Shown here in pieces: positions 1 through 8,539 of a stretch of DNA of 64,000 nt. Below the pieces are notes generated by a model. That model had not been told where the DNA came from. It saw only the letters and a list, made by a program, of their open reading frames with translations, and did not search any database. The stretch is from Sphingomonas sp. HITSZ_GF. Its GTDB lineage: Bacteria; Pseudomonadota; Alphaproteobacteria; Sphingomonadales; Sphingomonadaceae. Each line of letters opens with the position of its first letter. The stretch's first letter is position 1. The stretch is taken from NCBI RefSeq assembly GCF_029543155.1, contig NZ_JARQXA010000009.1:1-64000 (forward strand), read 5' to 3'. Both the position numbers and the translations under genes were made by a program.

Positions 1-94
1 CATCAGCCATCTCGGCCGCCTCCGCACTGATCTCGCCCAGGCGGACAATGGTCTCGAGCACGAAGCGCTGGTCGGCGATGGCGGGGGTGAACAT
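1..94 (-). CDS. Acyl-CoA dehydrogenase, N-terminal fragment (runs off the window)
   Basis: Only the first 31 codons are inside the window. They read MFTPAIADQRFVLETIVRLG followed by an acidic/alanine-rich stretch. This opening is typical of a Sphingomonadaceae acyl-CoA dehydrogenase subfamily whose members begin with an F/Y-T-P-P-I-A-D-Q-R-F motif. The enzyme would be an FAD-dependent alpha,beta-dehydrogenase of acyl-CoA thioesters. It lies 17 bp downstream of the TetR gene on the same strand, so the two are probably co-transcribed. The acyl-CoA ligase and thiolase of the same locus support a beta-oxidation-like role. No catalytic region is visible, so the family call rests on the N-terminus and the context. 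Confidence 0.6.
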   Translation of the reverse strand, partial: MFTPAIADQRFVLETIVRLGEISAEAAEMAD

Positions 95-111
95 GCTATC
101 CTTTACTGGGG

Positions 112-813
112 TCAGCCGGCGGCCGCGGCGGCGCGCGCCTCGGCCCGGTCGCGGCAGATGCCCTCGAAACCGAATGCCAGGAAACGCGCCATGCGGGCCT
201 TGATGGCGGGGAAATCCTCGGACTTGCACAGGCCGCCCGAAAGCTGATCGATGCGGCCGGTGCGCGCGAGCGTCATGATCAGCGCGCCGGTGCCGAAGTG
301 ATAGCCCCAGAAGATATCCTCCTCCGGGCAACCGGGCATCGCCTGCTTGAGCAGCCCGATCAGGCGCAGCACCACCGGATCGAAATGCTTGTCGAACATC
401 TGGGCACCCCATTTGGGCGCCATCGCGACCTGGGCGCCCAGGCCGGCGAAATTGCGCCAGCCCTCGCCGCCCTGGATGTAGAGATCGAGATCGGTGTCGA
501 GGAAGGCGCGCAGCGCGCCCTCCACCGTGGGCTTGCCGCGGCATTCGCCGGCATAGCGATCGAGCGCGGCCATGCGCAGATCGGCGGTGACCTGGGCGCG
601 GCGGGCGAAGACCGCGTCGAACATCGCGCGCTTGTCTTCGAAATAATAATGGAGAAGCGAGGTGTGGACCTCAGCCTGCTGCGCCACGTCCTTGAGCGTG
701 ACGCCGTACAGGCCGCGCTGCGAGAAGAGATATTCCGCCGCATCGAGGATCACTTCCAGCGTCTCGGCGCGCTGCTGCGCCTTGGTGCGCCGCTTGGGCT
801 TGGCTTCGGTCAT
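112..813 (-). CDS. TetR/AcrR-family transcriptional regulator
   Basis: A 233-residue protein. Residues about 13-60 form a TetR helix-turn-helix domain (ILDAAEYLFSQRGLYGVTLK, then an H-T-S-L-L-H-Y-Y-F recognition helix and the usual D-K-R-A-M-F tail). The rest is a helical ligand-binding domain without a motif that names a ligand. It lies between a TBDR gene and an acyl-CoA dehydrogenase gene on the same strand. Palindromes of the form TTGATTCATGAATCAA lie upstream of the TBDR (3231-3274) and of the hydrolase operon (11614-11629), and this protein is the obvious local candidate to bind them. I infer a repressor of the fatty-acid/ester catabolic genes that is relieved by an acyl-CoA or a related substrate. 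I see no copy of the palindrome in its own upstream region. Confidence 0.85.
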   Translation of the reverse strand: MTEAKPKRRTKAQQRAETLEVILDAAEYLFSQRGLYGVTLKDVAQQAEVHTSLLHYYFEDKRAMFDAVFARRAQVTADLRMAALDRYAGECRGKPTVEGALRAFLDTDLDLYIQGGEGWRNFAGLGAQVAMAPKWGAQMFDKHFDPVVLRLIGLLKQAMPGCPEEDIFWGYHFGTGALIMTLARTGRIDQLSGGLCKSEDFPAIKARMARFLAFGFEGICRDRAEARAAAAAG

Positions 814-914
814 TGTCGCTCCATCGATCGACGAGGCCCTGCCGTCAGCAACTGCCGAAGAAGAGAGGCCCGCCTGTCCATGGCTTTTGTCTATCTTGGT
901 CCCGGATGCAAATA

Positions 915-954
915 GGGGTCCGCGGACCGGCCGAAACCGACCCGCGGACGGGGG
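915..954 (-). terminator. Hairpin between TBDR and TetR genes
   Basis: GTCCGCGG at 918-925 pairs with CCGCGGAC at 942-949 around a 16-nt loop, immediately after the TBDR stop codon at 958. It fits a transcription terminator for the TBDR transcript. There is no clear U-tract, so strength is uncertain and TetR may be partly read through. Confidence 0.5.
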
Positions 955-957
955 TGA

Positions 958-3177
958 TCAGAAGCTGCGGCTGACGCGCAGGCCATACTGGCGCGGCGCC
1001 CCGGCGAGGCGGCGATTGCCGTTGATCGCCGCGACATAATGCTCGTCGGTGAGGTTGGTCGAATAGGCCGCGATCGACCAGTCGCCCGTCGCCAGGGTGA
1101 GCTGGGCGTTGACGATGTCGCGCGCCTCGATCCGGTCGCCGCGGGCAACGTTCTGGAACAGCGTGCCCCAGACCGCACCGATATGCGCATAGTCGAGCCG
1201 CGGCGTCAGCGTCGCGTCGCCGCCCAGCGGGATGGCATATTGCGCGCCGGCGCTGAGCGTGAACTTGGGCGCGTAATTCTGCTCGCGGCCTTCGAGATTG
1301 ATGCAGCGCGCGGTGGCCGGGCCAGTCTCCGGATTGCAGACCGCGGGCGCGGCGCCGAGGCGCGGATCGGCGGCGTAGAAGGTCGCCAGCTTCGAGTTCG
1401 AGACCGAGGCCGAGACATCGAAGGAGAAGGCATCGAAATTGCCCTGGGCCGAGGCTTCGATGCCGTAGAGCCTGGTGTTGCCCGGGACATTGTAGAGCGA
1501 CGAGATGCCCGGCGAGCGCGGATCGACGATGTTGATCTGGAAGTTCTTGTAGAGATTGTAATAGCCGCCGAGCTGGGTGCGCAGGCGCCCGCCCATGAAG
1601 GTGCCCTTCCAGCCCAGCTCGAAATCGGTGACGTCCTCGGCATCGAAGGCCAGCGGCGCGACGCCGGCGAGGTTCGGGCCGTTGAGACCGCCCGCCTTGG
1701 TGCCGGTGGCGACGAAGGCATAGAGGAAATGGTGCGGATCGACGGTCCAGTTGATCGCGAGCTTGCCGTTGACCTTCTTGTTGACGGTCTTGTCCTTCTG
1801 GACGAGCGAGGCGAGCGCGCCGGGGATGCCGGTGTAATAGGCGCGGGCCACGGCATCATTGGCCGAGGAGGTGCGCGACCAGCGGCCGCCCAAGGTGACC
1901 TGGAGCCCGTCGGTCAGTTCGTAGCCGACCTGGCCGAACGCGGCGAGCGCGGTCTTGGGATTGGTGCCGACGATCTCGATGTCGAGCGCGGCGGGCGTGT
2001 TCGGTGTGGCATCCGAATAATAGCCGCCATTGGCCGGGATGAAGATCTTGTCGCTCTGCCAATAGCCGCCGAGCACCCAGGTGAACGGGCCGGTATCGGG
2101 CGAGACGATGTTGAATTCCTGCGACCAGATCTCTTCGGTGATGTTGTCGCGGAAGGAGAGCGCAGGCGCGGCGGCAGTGCCGGCGGCTCCGGTGCCGTCC
2201 GCATCATAGCTGATCTGGGTGGTGCCGCGCTGGAAGCCGCTGATCGAGCGCAGGGTGAGGCCGCCATCGGTGGTGTAGGCCATGTTGAGCACCACGCGGC
2301 CGAACTCGTCGCGACCCGCCAGATAGGCATTGTTCGCAACGTTGAGCGGATCGCCGGTCGCAGTCGCGTTGCTGGCGGGCAGGCCGCCATATTCGATATT
2401 GTTGTAGTCGCCCTTGAGCAGCACGCGGAAATTGGCGCTCGGCTCCCACAGCATCGAGGCGCGGCCGCTGTAATCGCGGCGATCGCCGGGATTGCCGGTC
2501 CAATTGCCGCTCATGTTGTAGAAGGTGTCGCGGTGCTCCATGTTGCCGGCGAAGCGGAAGGCCAGCGTATCGCTGACGGGGATGTTCACCGCGCCCTGGA
2601 GCTTGATGTCGTTGTAGTTGCCGTACTGCGCCATGGCATAGCCGTTGACGCTCTGGGTATCGGGGTTCTTCTCGGTGATGAACACCGCGCCGCCGGTGGC
2701 ATTGCCGCCGGCGAAGGTGCCCTGGGGGCCGCGCAGCACTTCGACGCTGGCGATGTCGTAATAGGGCTCGGCCTGGAAATAGCCGGGGAGCGTGGCGACA
2801 CCGTCGCGATAGGTGACGACGCCGACCCCGATCGCGCTGGTCTGCTCGGTCTTGCCGATGCCGCGGATGTTGAAGGCATTGCCCTGGCCGGTGGTGTTCA
2901 CGGTGAGCGACGGGGTGGCGAACTGGAGCTGCTCGACGCCGTTGACGCTCTTGCGCGTCAGGTCCTCGCCGGTGAGCACGGTGGCGGCGACGCCGGTGCG
3001 CTGCAGGCTGGTCGAGCGGCGCTCGGCCGTGACGACGATTTCGTTGGAATGATCGACGGGCGTATCCGCCTGGGCGGCGGCCGCGGGATCGGTGGTGGTC
3101 TCCGCGGTCTGCGCCTGCGCGGCACCGGCGGTCATCAGAGCGACGGCCGAAACCGTCAGCCAGCAAAAGGCCTTCAT
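958..3177 (-). CDS. TonB-dependent outer-membrane receptor
   Basis: 739 residues. A Sec signal peptide covers residues 1-22 and ends AAQAQ. The TonB box/linker follows (NEIVVTAERR near residue 45), then a plug domain with the S-V-E-V-L-R-G-P-Q-G-T signature near residue 145, and a beta-barrel ending in the C-terminal aromatic residue RSF, as expected for Bam insertion. There is no STN domain, so it is not a sigma-signalling transducer. The start has a strong RBS (GGGAGGAT). Two TTGATTyryGAATCAA-type palindromes lie 54-97 bp upstream. The acyl-CoA ligase gene is directly upstream on the same strand. Substrate is unknown; an aliphatic acid or ester is the simplest inference from the neighbours. 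TBDRs of this plug type (pesticin/FyuA-like annotation) are common in sphingomonads. Confidence 0.93.
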   Translation of the reverse strand: MKAFCWLTVSAVALMTAGAAQAQTAETTTDPAAAAQADTPVDHSNEIVVTAERRSTSLQRTGVAATVLTGEDLTRKSVNGVEQLQFATPSLTVNTTGQGNAFNIRGIGKTEQTSAIGVGVVTYRDGVATLPGYFQAEPYYDIASVEVLRGPQGTFAGGNATGGAVFITEKNPDTQSVNGYAMAQYGNYNDIKLQGAVNIPVSDTLAFRFAGNMEHRDTFYNMSGNWTGNPGDRRDYSGRASMLWEPSANFRVLLKGDYNNIEYGGLPASNATATGDPLNVANNAYLAGRDEFGRVVLNMAYTTDGGLTLRSISGFQRGTTQISYDADGTGAAGTAAAPALSFRDNITEEIWSQEFNIVSPDTGPFTWVLGGYWQSDKIFIPANGGYYSDATPNTPAALDIEIVGTNPKTALAAFGQVGYELTDGLQVTLGGRWSRTSSANDAVARAYYTGIPGALASLVQKDKTVNKKVNGKLAINWTVDPHHFLYAFVATGTKAGGLNGPNLAGVAPLAFDAEDVTDFELGWKGTFMGGRLRTQLGGYYNLYKNFQINIVDPRSPGISSLYNVPGNTRLYGIEASAQGNFDAFSFDVSASVSNSKLATFYAADPRLGAAPAVCNPETGPATARCINLEGREQNYAPKFTLSAGAQYAIPLGGDATLTPRLDYAHIGAVWGTLFQNVARGDRIEARDIVNAQLTLATGDWSIAAYSTNLTDEHYVAAINGNRRLAGAPRQYGLRVSRSF

Positions 3178-3230
3178 GTCATCCTCCCAAGAGCGCCCCT
3201 CTTTGCGAGGTGGCGGTGCGACTCAACTTA

Positions 3231-3246
3231 CTGATTCACGAATCAA
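3231..3246. promoter_or_regulatory. Palindromic operator, copy 1 (TetR candidate)
   Basis: The site reads CTGATTCACGAATCAA, a near-perfect dyad TTGATTC/GAATCAA. It lies in the short gap between the acyl-CoA ligase and TBDR genes. Copy 2 is at 3259-3274 and the centres are 28 bp apart, a spacing that would allow two dimers on nearly the same helix face. Confidence 0.6.
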
Positions 3247-3258
3247 CTTCAACATTCA

Positions 3259-3274
3259 TTGATTCATAAATCAA
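3259..3274. promoter_or_regulatory. Palindromic operator, copy 2 (TetR candidate)
   Basis: The site reads TTGATTCATAAATCAA, with six-base perfect outer arms TTGATT/AATCAA. It matches copy 1 and the single site at 11614-11629 upstream of the hydrolase-thiolase operon. Confidence 0.6.
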
Positions 3275-3282
3275 GATCATAA

Positions 3283-4914
3283 TCAGGCGGCGTTCGCAGG
3301 ATCCGTCCCGAAACGGCGGCGCAGCGCCTGCTTGTCGATCTTGCCGGTCATCGCGAGCGGCATGCGCTCGACCCGCTCGATCGCATCGGGCATCCACCAG
3401 CGCGGGATCGCGCCGTCGAGCGCGGCGCGGATCGCCTCGTCCGAAGCGCCCGCGCCTTCGATCACCAGCACCGGGCGCTCGGTCCATTTGACGTGCGCGC
3501 GGCCGATCACCGCGACGAGCGAGACGCCGGGGAGATTGCCGATGATCGCCTCGATCTCGCCGGGATTGATCCATTCGCCGCCCGACTTGATCAGGTCCTT
3601 GGCGCGGCCGGTGATGGCGAGGTTGCCGTCCGCGTCGATCGTGGCGAGATCGCCGGTGTCGAACCAGCCCTGGCGATCGGTGGCGGGGATTTGCTGGCCG
3701 AAATAGCAATGGACGGTGCTCGATCCGCGGACCTGGAGATGGCCCTCGACGCCGCGCTGCTCGGCGAGTTCCTGCCCTTCCGCATCGACGAGGCGGAGAT
3801 CGACGCCGATCGGCGGGCGGCCGGCGATGCTGGCGCGGCCCGCGTCGCCCGACGGGGTGACGGTGCCGAGCGGGGCGAGCTCGGTCATGCCCCAGCTGGT
3901 CTGGCAGCGGACGCCGAGGCGCGTCTCGATCCGATCGATCAGCGCCTGGGGCACGCCCGATCCGCCGAGCAACACGCGCTGGAGCGAGGGCAGCGTCTCG
4001 CCGGTCTTCTCGAGATGCTCGATCAGGCCGAGCCAGACGGTGGGGACGCCCACCGCCAGCGTGACGCCTTCGTCGCGGATCAGCGCGGCGAGGCTGGCGC
4101 CGTCATTGTGGCGGCCGGAAAAGACGAGCTTCGCCCCCGAGGCCGGGGCGGCGAAGGGCAGGCCCCAGCCATTGGCGTGGAACATCGGCACGGCGGCGAG
4201 GATCGTGTCGCGCGCGTTGATCCCCATCACGTCGTTCTGGAGCAGCGACAGGGTGACGAGATAGTTGCAGCGGTGGGTGTAGGGCACGCCCTTGGGGGCG
4301 CCGGTGGTGCCCGAGGTGAAGCAGAGCCCGGCTTCCTCGCGCTCGGAAATGCCGCCCCATTCGGCCGCGGCGCCATGCTCGGCGAGGAGGCGCTGCATCG
4401 TCCAGGCCGGCACGGCGGCGGCGGGCAGCGGGAAATCGCTGCCGGGCTCGTCGAGGACGAGGATATGGGCGATGCCCGGGCATTCGCGGACGAGCTGGGC
4501 GGCGATGTCGGCCTGATCGGGGCTGATCGCGAGCAGCCGGTCATCGGCCTGGCGGATCATGTCGGCGAGCTGGGGGACGCCGAGGCGCGGGTTGAGCGTG
4601 TGGCAGCTCACGCCGATGCCCATCGCGCCGTACCAGGCTTCCATGTGGCTCTGGCTGTTCCAGGCAAGCGTGGCGATGCGGTCTCCGCGCGCGATGCCCA
4701 GCGCAGCGAAGGCGCCGGAGAGCAGGTTGCTGCGCTCCCGAAGCGCGGCATAGTCGATTCGGGCGACCGGGCCGCCGGCGCCGCCGCCGGTGACCACTTC
4801 ACCGCGCGGATGCCATTTGGCGGCATGGGCGATGAACTTGTCGAGCGTCAGCTCATAGGGCTGCAACCCGCCCAGTTCCTGCGCATCGCTCGTCCGCAGC
4901 TGCCCCTCGTGCAT
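3283..4914 (-). CDS. Acyl-CoA synthetase (AMP-binding, fatty-acid CoA ligase type)
   Basis: 543 residues from ATG at 4914, chosen because GGAGAG lies 9 nt upstream; the open frame extends further but has no better start. It shows the adenylate-forming motifs in order: the P-loop TSGTTGAPKG (A3), the GMTELAP motif (A5), GWFDTGDLATIDADG with the A7 Asp, GRAKDLIKSGGEWINPGEIE (A8 hinge), and the C-terminal catalytic Lys in MTGKIDKQALRRRF (A10). It should activate a carboxylic acid to its acyl-CoA with ATP. The medium/long-chain ligase subgroup (similar to AlkK and FadD3-like enzymes) is the best fit; the substrate cannot be read. It shares a 19-bp promoter block with the hydrolase-thiolase operon at 11.5 kb. 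Confidence 0.92.
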   Translation of the reverse strand: MHEGQLRTSDAQELGGLQPYELTLDKFIAHAAKWHPRGEVVTGGGAGGPVARIDYAALRERSNLLSGAFAALGIARGDRIATLAWNSQSHMEAWYGAMGIGVSCHTLNPRLGVPQLADMIRQADDRLLAISPDQADIAAQLVRECPGIAHILVLDEPGSDFPLPAAAVPAWTMQRLLAEHGAAAEWGGISEREEAGLCFTSGTTGAPKGVPYTHRCNYLVTLSLLQNDVMGINARDTILAAVPMFHANGWGLPFAAPASGAKLVFSGRHNDGASLAALIRDEGVTLAVGVPTVWLGLIEHLEKTGETLPSLQRVLLGGSGVPQALIDRIETRLGVRCQTSWGMTELAPLGTVTPSGDAGRASIAGRPPIGVDLRLVDAEGQELAEQRGVEGHLQVRGSSTVHCYFGQQIPATDRQGWFDTGDLATIDADGNLAITGRAKDLIKSGGEWINPGEIEAIIGNLPGVSLVAVIGRAHVKWTERPVLVIEGAGASDEAIRAALDGAIPRWWMPDAIERVERMPLAMTGKIDKQALRRRFGTDPANAA

Positions 4915-4972
4915 GCCAACGCTCTCCAAAACCTGTGTCTTTTTCTGCCCTTTTGGATGGCACCGGCCCGGA

Positions 4973-5009
4973 CGGCCTGTCAATCTTCATTTATTTTCTA
5001 GTGAATTTG
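4973..5009 (-). promoter_or_regulatory. Promoter/operator region of the acyl-CoA ligase gene
   Basis: On the minus strand, AATGAAGATTGACAGGCCG (4973-4991) contains a consensus-like -35 box TTGACA. The same 19 bases occur at 11601-11619 upstream of the hydrolase-thiolase operon at almost the same distance from the start codon (about 59 bp). Next to it is an AT-rich, degenerate dyad with TTCA/TGAA ends (4986-5006). It may also serve the divergent lipoprotein gene. Confidence 0.5.
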
Positions 5010-5071
5010 TTTGGGCGCTGATATGCATCGCCGCGAGGCGCCGGGAAACACGGCGCCCCTGGGAGAGTGAC

Positions 5072-5416
5072 ATGAAGGCTGGACGACCGCGCCGACTCGC
5101 GCGCCGGAGCGCCGTGCCCCTGCTGGCGATGCTGATGCTGGCGGCATGCGACCGCGACGCCCCGCAAGCGGGCACCGTGGTGACGCCGACGCCGGGCATC
5201 GCCGCCGCGCCCTCCCCCGCCCCCAGGGCTTCCGCCGCGCCGATCCCCGCCGATCATATCGAGCGGCTGCCGAGCGCGGCCCCGACCTCGGCACCCGCCC
5301 CGCCTGCCCGGATGCAGGTGCGCAAGGACTTCACCGACCCCCCGCTTCCCGCAGAGCTCAAGGACGATGGCGGCCTGAAACCCCTGCCGCCGCCGCCTGA
5401 CCGGGCTGGCCCCTGA
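5072..5416 (+). CDS. Small proline/alanine-rich lipoprotein, function unknown
   Basis: 114 residues from ATG at 5072 with GGGAGAG upstream. The N-terminus has twin basic clusters (RPRRLARR), a hydrophobic core and a lipobox LMLAAC, so Cys at about residue 26 should be lipidated. The mature part is low-complexity Pro/Ala followed by a short charged tail (MQVRKDFTDPPLPAELKDDG) and a Pro-rich end, with no recognisable domain. It is divergent from the acyl-CoA ligase and 42 bp upstream of the secreted esterase, with which it is probably co-transcribed. The Asp after the lipidated Cys could affect sorting, but that rule is not established here. Codon bias matches the neighbours. Confidence 0.7.
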   Translation: MKAGRPRRLARRSAVPLLAMLMLAACDRDAPQAGTVVTPTPGIAAAPSPAPRASAAPIPADHIERLPSAAPTSAPAPPARMQVRKDFTDPPLPAELKDDGGLKPLPPPPDRAGP

Positions 5417-5458
5417 GAGGAAGAACCAGAAGAGACGAATAGGAGAGGAGAAACTGCA

Positions 5459-6418
5459 ATGAAGGCACGGTTTTCACGTTTCCGGCTTCACCTGGCGGCG
5501 CTGCTCGTCGCACTGGGCGCGGCATTGCTCGCCGGCCCGGCCAGCGCGGCGCCCTGCACCGGCATCTGCTTCACCCCCGGCGACTATTCGATCACGACGC
5601 TGCACAAGGGACTGCTGCGCAACTATCTGGTGCACGTCCCCGCCAGCTATACCGGCCAGAAGGCGGTGCCGCTGCTGCTCGACTTCCACGGCTTCAGCAA
5701 GGATGCGAGCAACGAGCGCCAATGGTCCGGCCAGCTCGCCGAATCGGACAAGCGCGGCTTCATCGTGGTGTGGCCCAACGGCGTGAGCCTGTCGTGGAAC
5801 GCCTATGGCTGCTGCTTCCTGGGCGACGCGCTGAACATCGATGACGTCAGCTTCAATCGGGCGGTGATCACTGCGATGAAGGGCTATGCGAACATCGACG
5901 CCGATCGCGTGTTCGTCACGGGCATCTCGAACGGCGGCGGCATGGCGCAGCGCATGGCGTGCGAGGCGGCGGACCTGGTCCGCGCATCGGTGTCGGTCTC
6001 CTATCCGCTCAACCGCCCGAGCTGCGCGCCCGCAAAGCCGATCAGCATGTGGGAGATCGCCGGCACCGCCGACGGCACGATCAGCTATGCCGGCAACAAC
6101 GCCCCGCTGGGGCTGCCCAACGACCTGGCGGGCATCCCGCTGGGCGTGCAGGGCGCGCGCGAGAGCCTGGCGGCGTGGAAGGCGATCCTGGGGTGCAGCG
6201 ACGAGCTGTATCGCGAACAGCTTCCCGACGGCACGCACTATGCCGGATCGCGGTTCGAGGAATATCGCAGCTGCAACGGCGGCGTGCGCACCGGGCTGGT
6301 GACGATCGCGAACGGCGAGCATGTACTCTACAACGGCTATACCGAGCTGGGCAGCAACCCGGACAAGGCGCCGATCGACGTCGCCCCCTATATCTGGGAC
6401 CATTTCTTCAACCTCTAG
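5459..6418 (+). CDS. Secreted PHB-depolymerase/feruloyl-esterase-like hydrolase (LpqC type)
   Basis: 319 residues with a clear Sec signal peptide (residues 1-30, ending GPASA). It is an alpha/beta hydrolase of the esterase-PHB family: the oxyanion region LLLDFHGF, the nucleophile elbow GISNGG with Ser157, a likely Asp in GTADG, and a His in NGEHV near the C-terminus. Cys pairs in the first mature residues and at YGCCF suggest disulfides and an exported protein. The family covers polyhydroxybutyrate depolymerases, acetylxylan/feruloyl esterases and mycobacterial LpqC. It carries no separate substrate-binding domain, so a soluble ester or oligomer is more likely than granule PHB. A good RBS (GGAGAGGAG) precedes the ATG. 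Confidence 0.85.
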   Translation: MKARFSRFRLHLAALLVALGAALLAGPASAAPCTGICFTPGDYSITTLHKGLLRNYLVHVPASYTGQKAVPLLLDFHGFSKDASNERQWSGQLAESDKRGFIVVWPNGVSLSWNAYGCCFLGDALNIDDVSFNRAVITAMKGYANIDADRVFVTGISNGGGMAQRMACEAADLVRASVSVSYPLNRPSCAPAKPISMWEIAGTADGTISYAGNNAPLGLPNDLAGIPLGVQGARESLAAWKAILGCSDELYREQLPDGTHYAGSRFEEYRSCNGGVRTGLVTIANGEHVLYNGYTELGSNPDKAPIDVAPYIWDHFFNL

Positions 6419-6482
6419 AACCGACGCGCTGCCGGGCGGCCCGCGTCGCCCGGCAGCCGATCGCCACAAACAAGGAACGATC

Positions 6483-7826
6483 GTGCTCCAAGCTTCCCAA
6501 CCGGCAGATGCGCCGACCGCGCCGGATCCGGCGTTCCGCCCGACCAAATGGGGCGTCATCTGGCTGCTGACGCTCACCATCTTCTCCGCGCTCACCGTGG
6601 GCGGGCTGCTGAGCCCGCTGCAGGAAGCGGTTAAGGCCGAGCTGCACCTGAGCGACCTCGACATCGGGCTGCTCGCCGGCGGCGCGACGGCGATCCCGAT
6701 CGGGCTGCTCTCGCTGCCGATCGCCTGGCTGGTCGACCACAGCACGCGCACGCGGCTGCTGGTGATCCTCGCCTCCTTCTGGGCGGTGGGGACGATCGGC
6801 ACCGCCTTTGCCCCCAATTTCGCCGGGCTGTTCGTCGCGCGGCTGATCGCCGGCATCGGCGCGGGCACTGCGTTCCCGGTGCTGATCTCGCTGCTCGCCG
6901 ACGTCTGCATGCCCGATCGGCGCGGCCGCTCGATGCTGCTCGTCTCGATCGGCGCCTGGGGCGGCGCCGCCGCCTCCTTCGCGATCGGCGGCTCGCTGTT
7001 CGGCTATCTGACCAACCATCCGGGATCGGGGCTGGTTGGGCTGACGCCCTGGCGCGAAGTGCACCTGCTCGTCGGCGTCGGCGCGGCGCTGGCGGTGATC
7101 CCGCTGGCCTTCATCAAGGAGCCGCCGCGCTACGAAGTGGAGCAGACCAGCGTATCGCTGCGGCTGGCGCTCGACGCCTTCTGGCGCCGCCGCAAGTTCC
7201 TGGGCCCGCTGCTGCTCGGCCAGCTGACCGGCGGCATGGCCGAGGGCGCTGCGGCGATCTGGATGGGATCGCTGCTGATCCGCCAATATGGCCAGGCGCC
7301 GGGATCGTTCGGCGGCTGGGTGGGCGCGGTGATCCTGGGCTCGGGGATCATCGGATCGATCATCGGCGGCTTCGCGGCGGACGCTGCCGGCAAGCTCAAG
7401 ATGCGCGGCGCGATCCTGCTGCCCGCCGCGATCGCCACCGCACTGACCATCCCGGCCGGCGCCTTCTCGATCATGCCGACCGTGGCCGGATTCGCCTGGG
7501 TACTGTTCGCGCTGCTGGTGGGCGGGACGATCGTCAACCTGGTATCCTCGGCAGCGGTCGCGGTGCTGATCCCCAACGAGGACCGCGCAGTGACGCTGGC
7601 GGGGATGAAGATTGCCGGCACGATGATCGGCGCGGGCGTGGCGCCGCCGCTGGTGGTGTGGCTCTCGACCTTCAGCACCGGCCAATGGGGACTGGGCAAC
7701 GCCGTCGCGGTGATGGGCGTGGTGACCGGCGCGATGTCGCTCGCCGGCTTCTGGATCGCGATGCGCAACGCGCCGCAGGAAGTGGCGCTGGATCCCAATG
7801 CGAAGATGATCCCGGCGTCGGAATAA
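6483..7826 (+). CDS. MFS transporter
   Basis: 447 residues starting at GTG 6483, chosen because AAGGAA lies 7 nt upstream and codons further up would overlap the esterase gene. About 12 membrane segments are visible. The loop 2-3 region has a weak MFS motif (VDHSTRTRLLVILASF), followed by R-L-I-A-G-I-G-A-G-T in TM4 and DRRGRSML in the following loop. It resembles the Spns/ExuT-like group of sphingomonad MFS carriers. It begins 64 bp after the secreted esterase gene on the same strand, so uptake of the esterase product is the simplest proposal. Substrate is not readable. A strong hairpin follows the stop codon. Confidence 0.88.
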   Translation: MLQASQPADAPTAPDPAFRPTKWGVIWLLTLTIFSALTVGGLLSPLQEAVKAELHLSDLDIGLLAGGATAIPIGLLSLPIAWLVDHSTRTRLLVILASFWAVGTIGTAFAPNFAGLFVARLIAGIGAGTAFPVLISLLADVCMPDRRGRSMLLVSIGAWGGAAASFAIGGSLFGYLTNHPGSGLVGLTPWREVHLLVGVGAALAVIPLAFIKEPPRYEVEQTSVSLRLALDAFWRRRKFLGPLLLGQLTGGMAEGAAAIWMGSLLIRQYGQAPGSFGGWVGAVILGSGIIGSIIGGFAADAAGKLKMRGAILLPAAIATALTIPAGAFSIMPTVAGFAWVLFALLVGGTIVNLVSSAAVAVLIPNEDRAVTLAGMKIAGTMIGAGVAPPLVVWLSTFSTGQWGLGNAVAVMGVVTGAMSLAGFWIAMRNAPQEVALDPNAKMIPASE

Positions 7827-7829
7827 TGG

Positions 7830-7867
7830 GCATAGAGGCCGGGCCGCGGCGGGCCCGGCCTCTATGC
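7830..7867. terminator. Bidirectional terminator hairpin
   Basis: A perfect 16-bp stem (GCATAGAGGCCGGGCC at 7830-7845 with its complement at 7852-7867) and a 6-nt loop lie exactly between the convergent MFS and SdpI-like genes. Confidence 0.8.
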
Positions 7868-7869
7868 GA

Positions 7870-8244
7870 TCAGGCCGCCTTCGCGCTGTCGCGCAGCGAC
7901 AGGCAATAGCCGAAGGTCACTGCCATCGCGATCAGGAGCGCGCCCATTCCGCCGAAGGTCGCCAGCTGGATCGGCGCGAATGCCCAGAGCCCGGCATAGA
8001 CGAGCCCGGCCAGCGTCATCGACCAGCCCGCCACGCGCTGCGCGCGATAGACAGAGACGCCCGGCACGACGGTCTTGGGAATGCGGTTGCCCATCGCGGC
8101 GGTCATCACCCCGATGCCGCCGATCGCGAGCCGCATCGCGGTTTCCGCCTCGATATAACCCAGCTTGCGCGCCATCGTTGCGCCGAGCGCGAGGACGACG
8201 ATGCCGACACCCCAGCGCAGGCTCCACATCAACTCCTTGTTCAT
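7870..8244 (-). CDS. SdpI-like small integral membrane protein
   Basis: 124 residues with four predicted membrane segments (about residues 10-30, 35-55, 70-90 and 95-115). The GNRIPK motif after TM2 recalls the G-N-x-(L/I)-P-K segment of SdpI/YhfL-type proteins. Its start ATG overlaps the stop codon of the ArsR-type regulator (ATGA at 8241-8244), so the two are translationally coupled. In Bacillus, SdpI is an immunity and signal-transduction protein that sequesters the SdpR repressor at the membrane; a parallel autoregulatory pair is likely here, but the ligand is unknown and no toxin gene is nearby. The conserved W-F-G-I-R-T segment of SdpI is not clear, so the assignment leans on context. 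Confidence 0.6.
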   Translation of the reverse strand: MNKELMWSLRWGVGIVVLALGATMARKLGYIEAETAMRLAIGGIGVMTAAMGNRIPKTVVPGVSVYRAQRVAGWSMTLAGLVYAGLWAFAPIQLATFGGMGALLIAMAVTFGYCLSLRDSAKAA

Positions 8245-8537
8245 TGCGTAGTCTCCTCCCTTGGCTTCGGCGCTTCCGTGCCGAGCCCGAACGAATGGGC
8301 GAAGCCCAGCAGCGCTTCCTCGAGCACCGAGAGCTTCAGATGATAGATGACGGATTTGCCGGCCTTCTCGGCATGGACCAGGTCCGCCTCCTTCAGCACC
8401 GCAAAGTGCGCCGACATGGTCGGCTTGGACACCTCGAACTGGTCACTGAGATCGCCCGCGCTCATCGGCCCCTTGCGCAGGAGCTGCAGCACGCGGCGAC
8501 GCGTAGGATCGGAAAGTGCCTTGAATACCTGGCTCAT
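8241..8537 (-). CDS. ArsR/SdpR-family winged-helix repressor
   Basis: 98 residues. The N-terminus VFKALSDPTRRRVLQLLRKG is the classical ArsR opening. The recognition helix is VSKPTMSAHFAVLKEADLV, and the wing is EKAGKSVIYHL. There are no Cys pairs for metal sensing, which fits the SdpR subgroup rather than ArsR/SmtB metal sensors. It is translationally coupled to the SdpI-like gene. A 24-bp near-perfect palindrome begins 2 bp upstream of its start codon, strongly suggesting autorepression. The short space leaves no room for a normal RBS outside the operator, so the mRNA may be leaderless or the operator may overlap the ribosome binding region. Confidence 0.88.
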   Translation of the reverse strand: MSQVFKALSDPTRRRVLQLLRKGPMSAGDLSDQFEVSKPTMSAHFAVLKEADLVHAEKAGKSVIYHLKLSVLEEALLGFAHSFGLGTEAPKPREETTQ

Positions 8538-8539
8538 GA

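Noticed and set aside
1039..3234. Long open frames antisense to TBDR and other genes (also at 21106-23907, 27213-29846, 39088-41586 and 57583-60555)
   Set aside because: They are Arg/Ala/Gly/Asp-rich reverse images of high-GC coding sequences with no domain, no RBS and no conserved motif.
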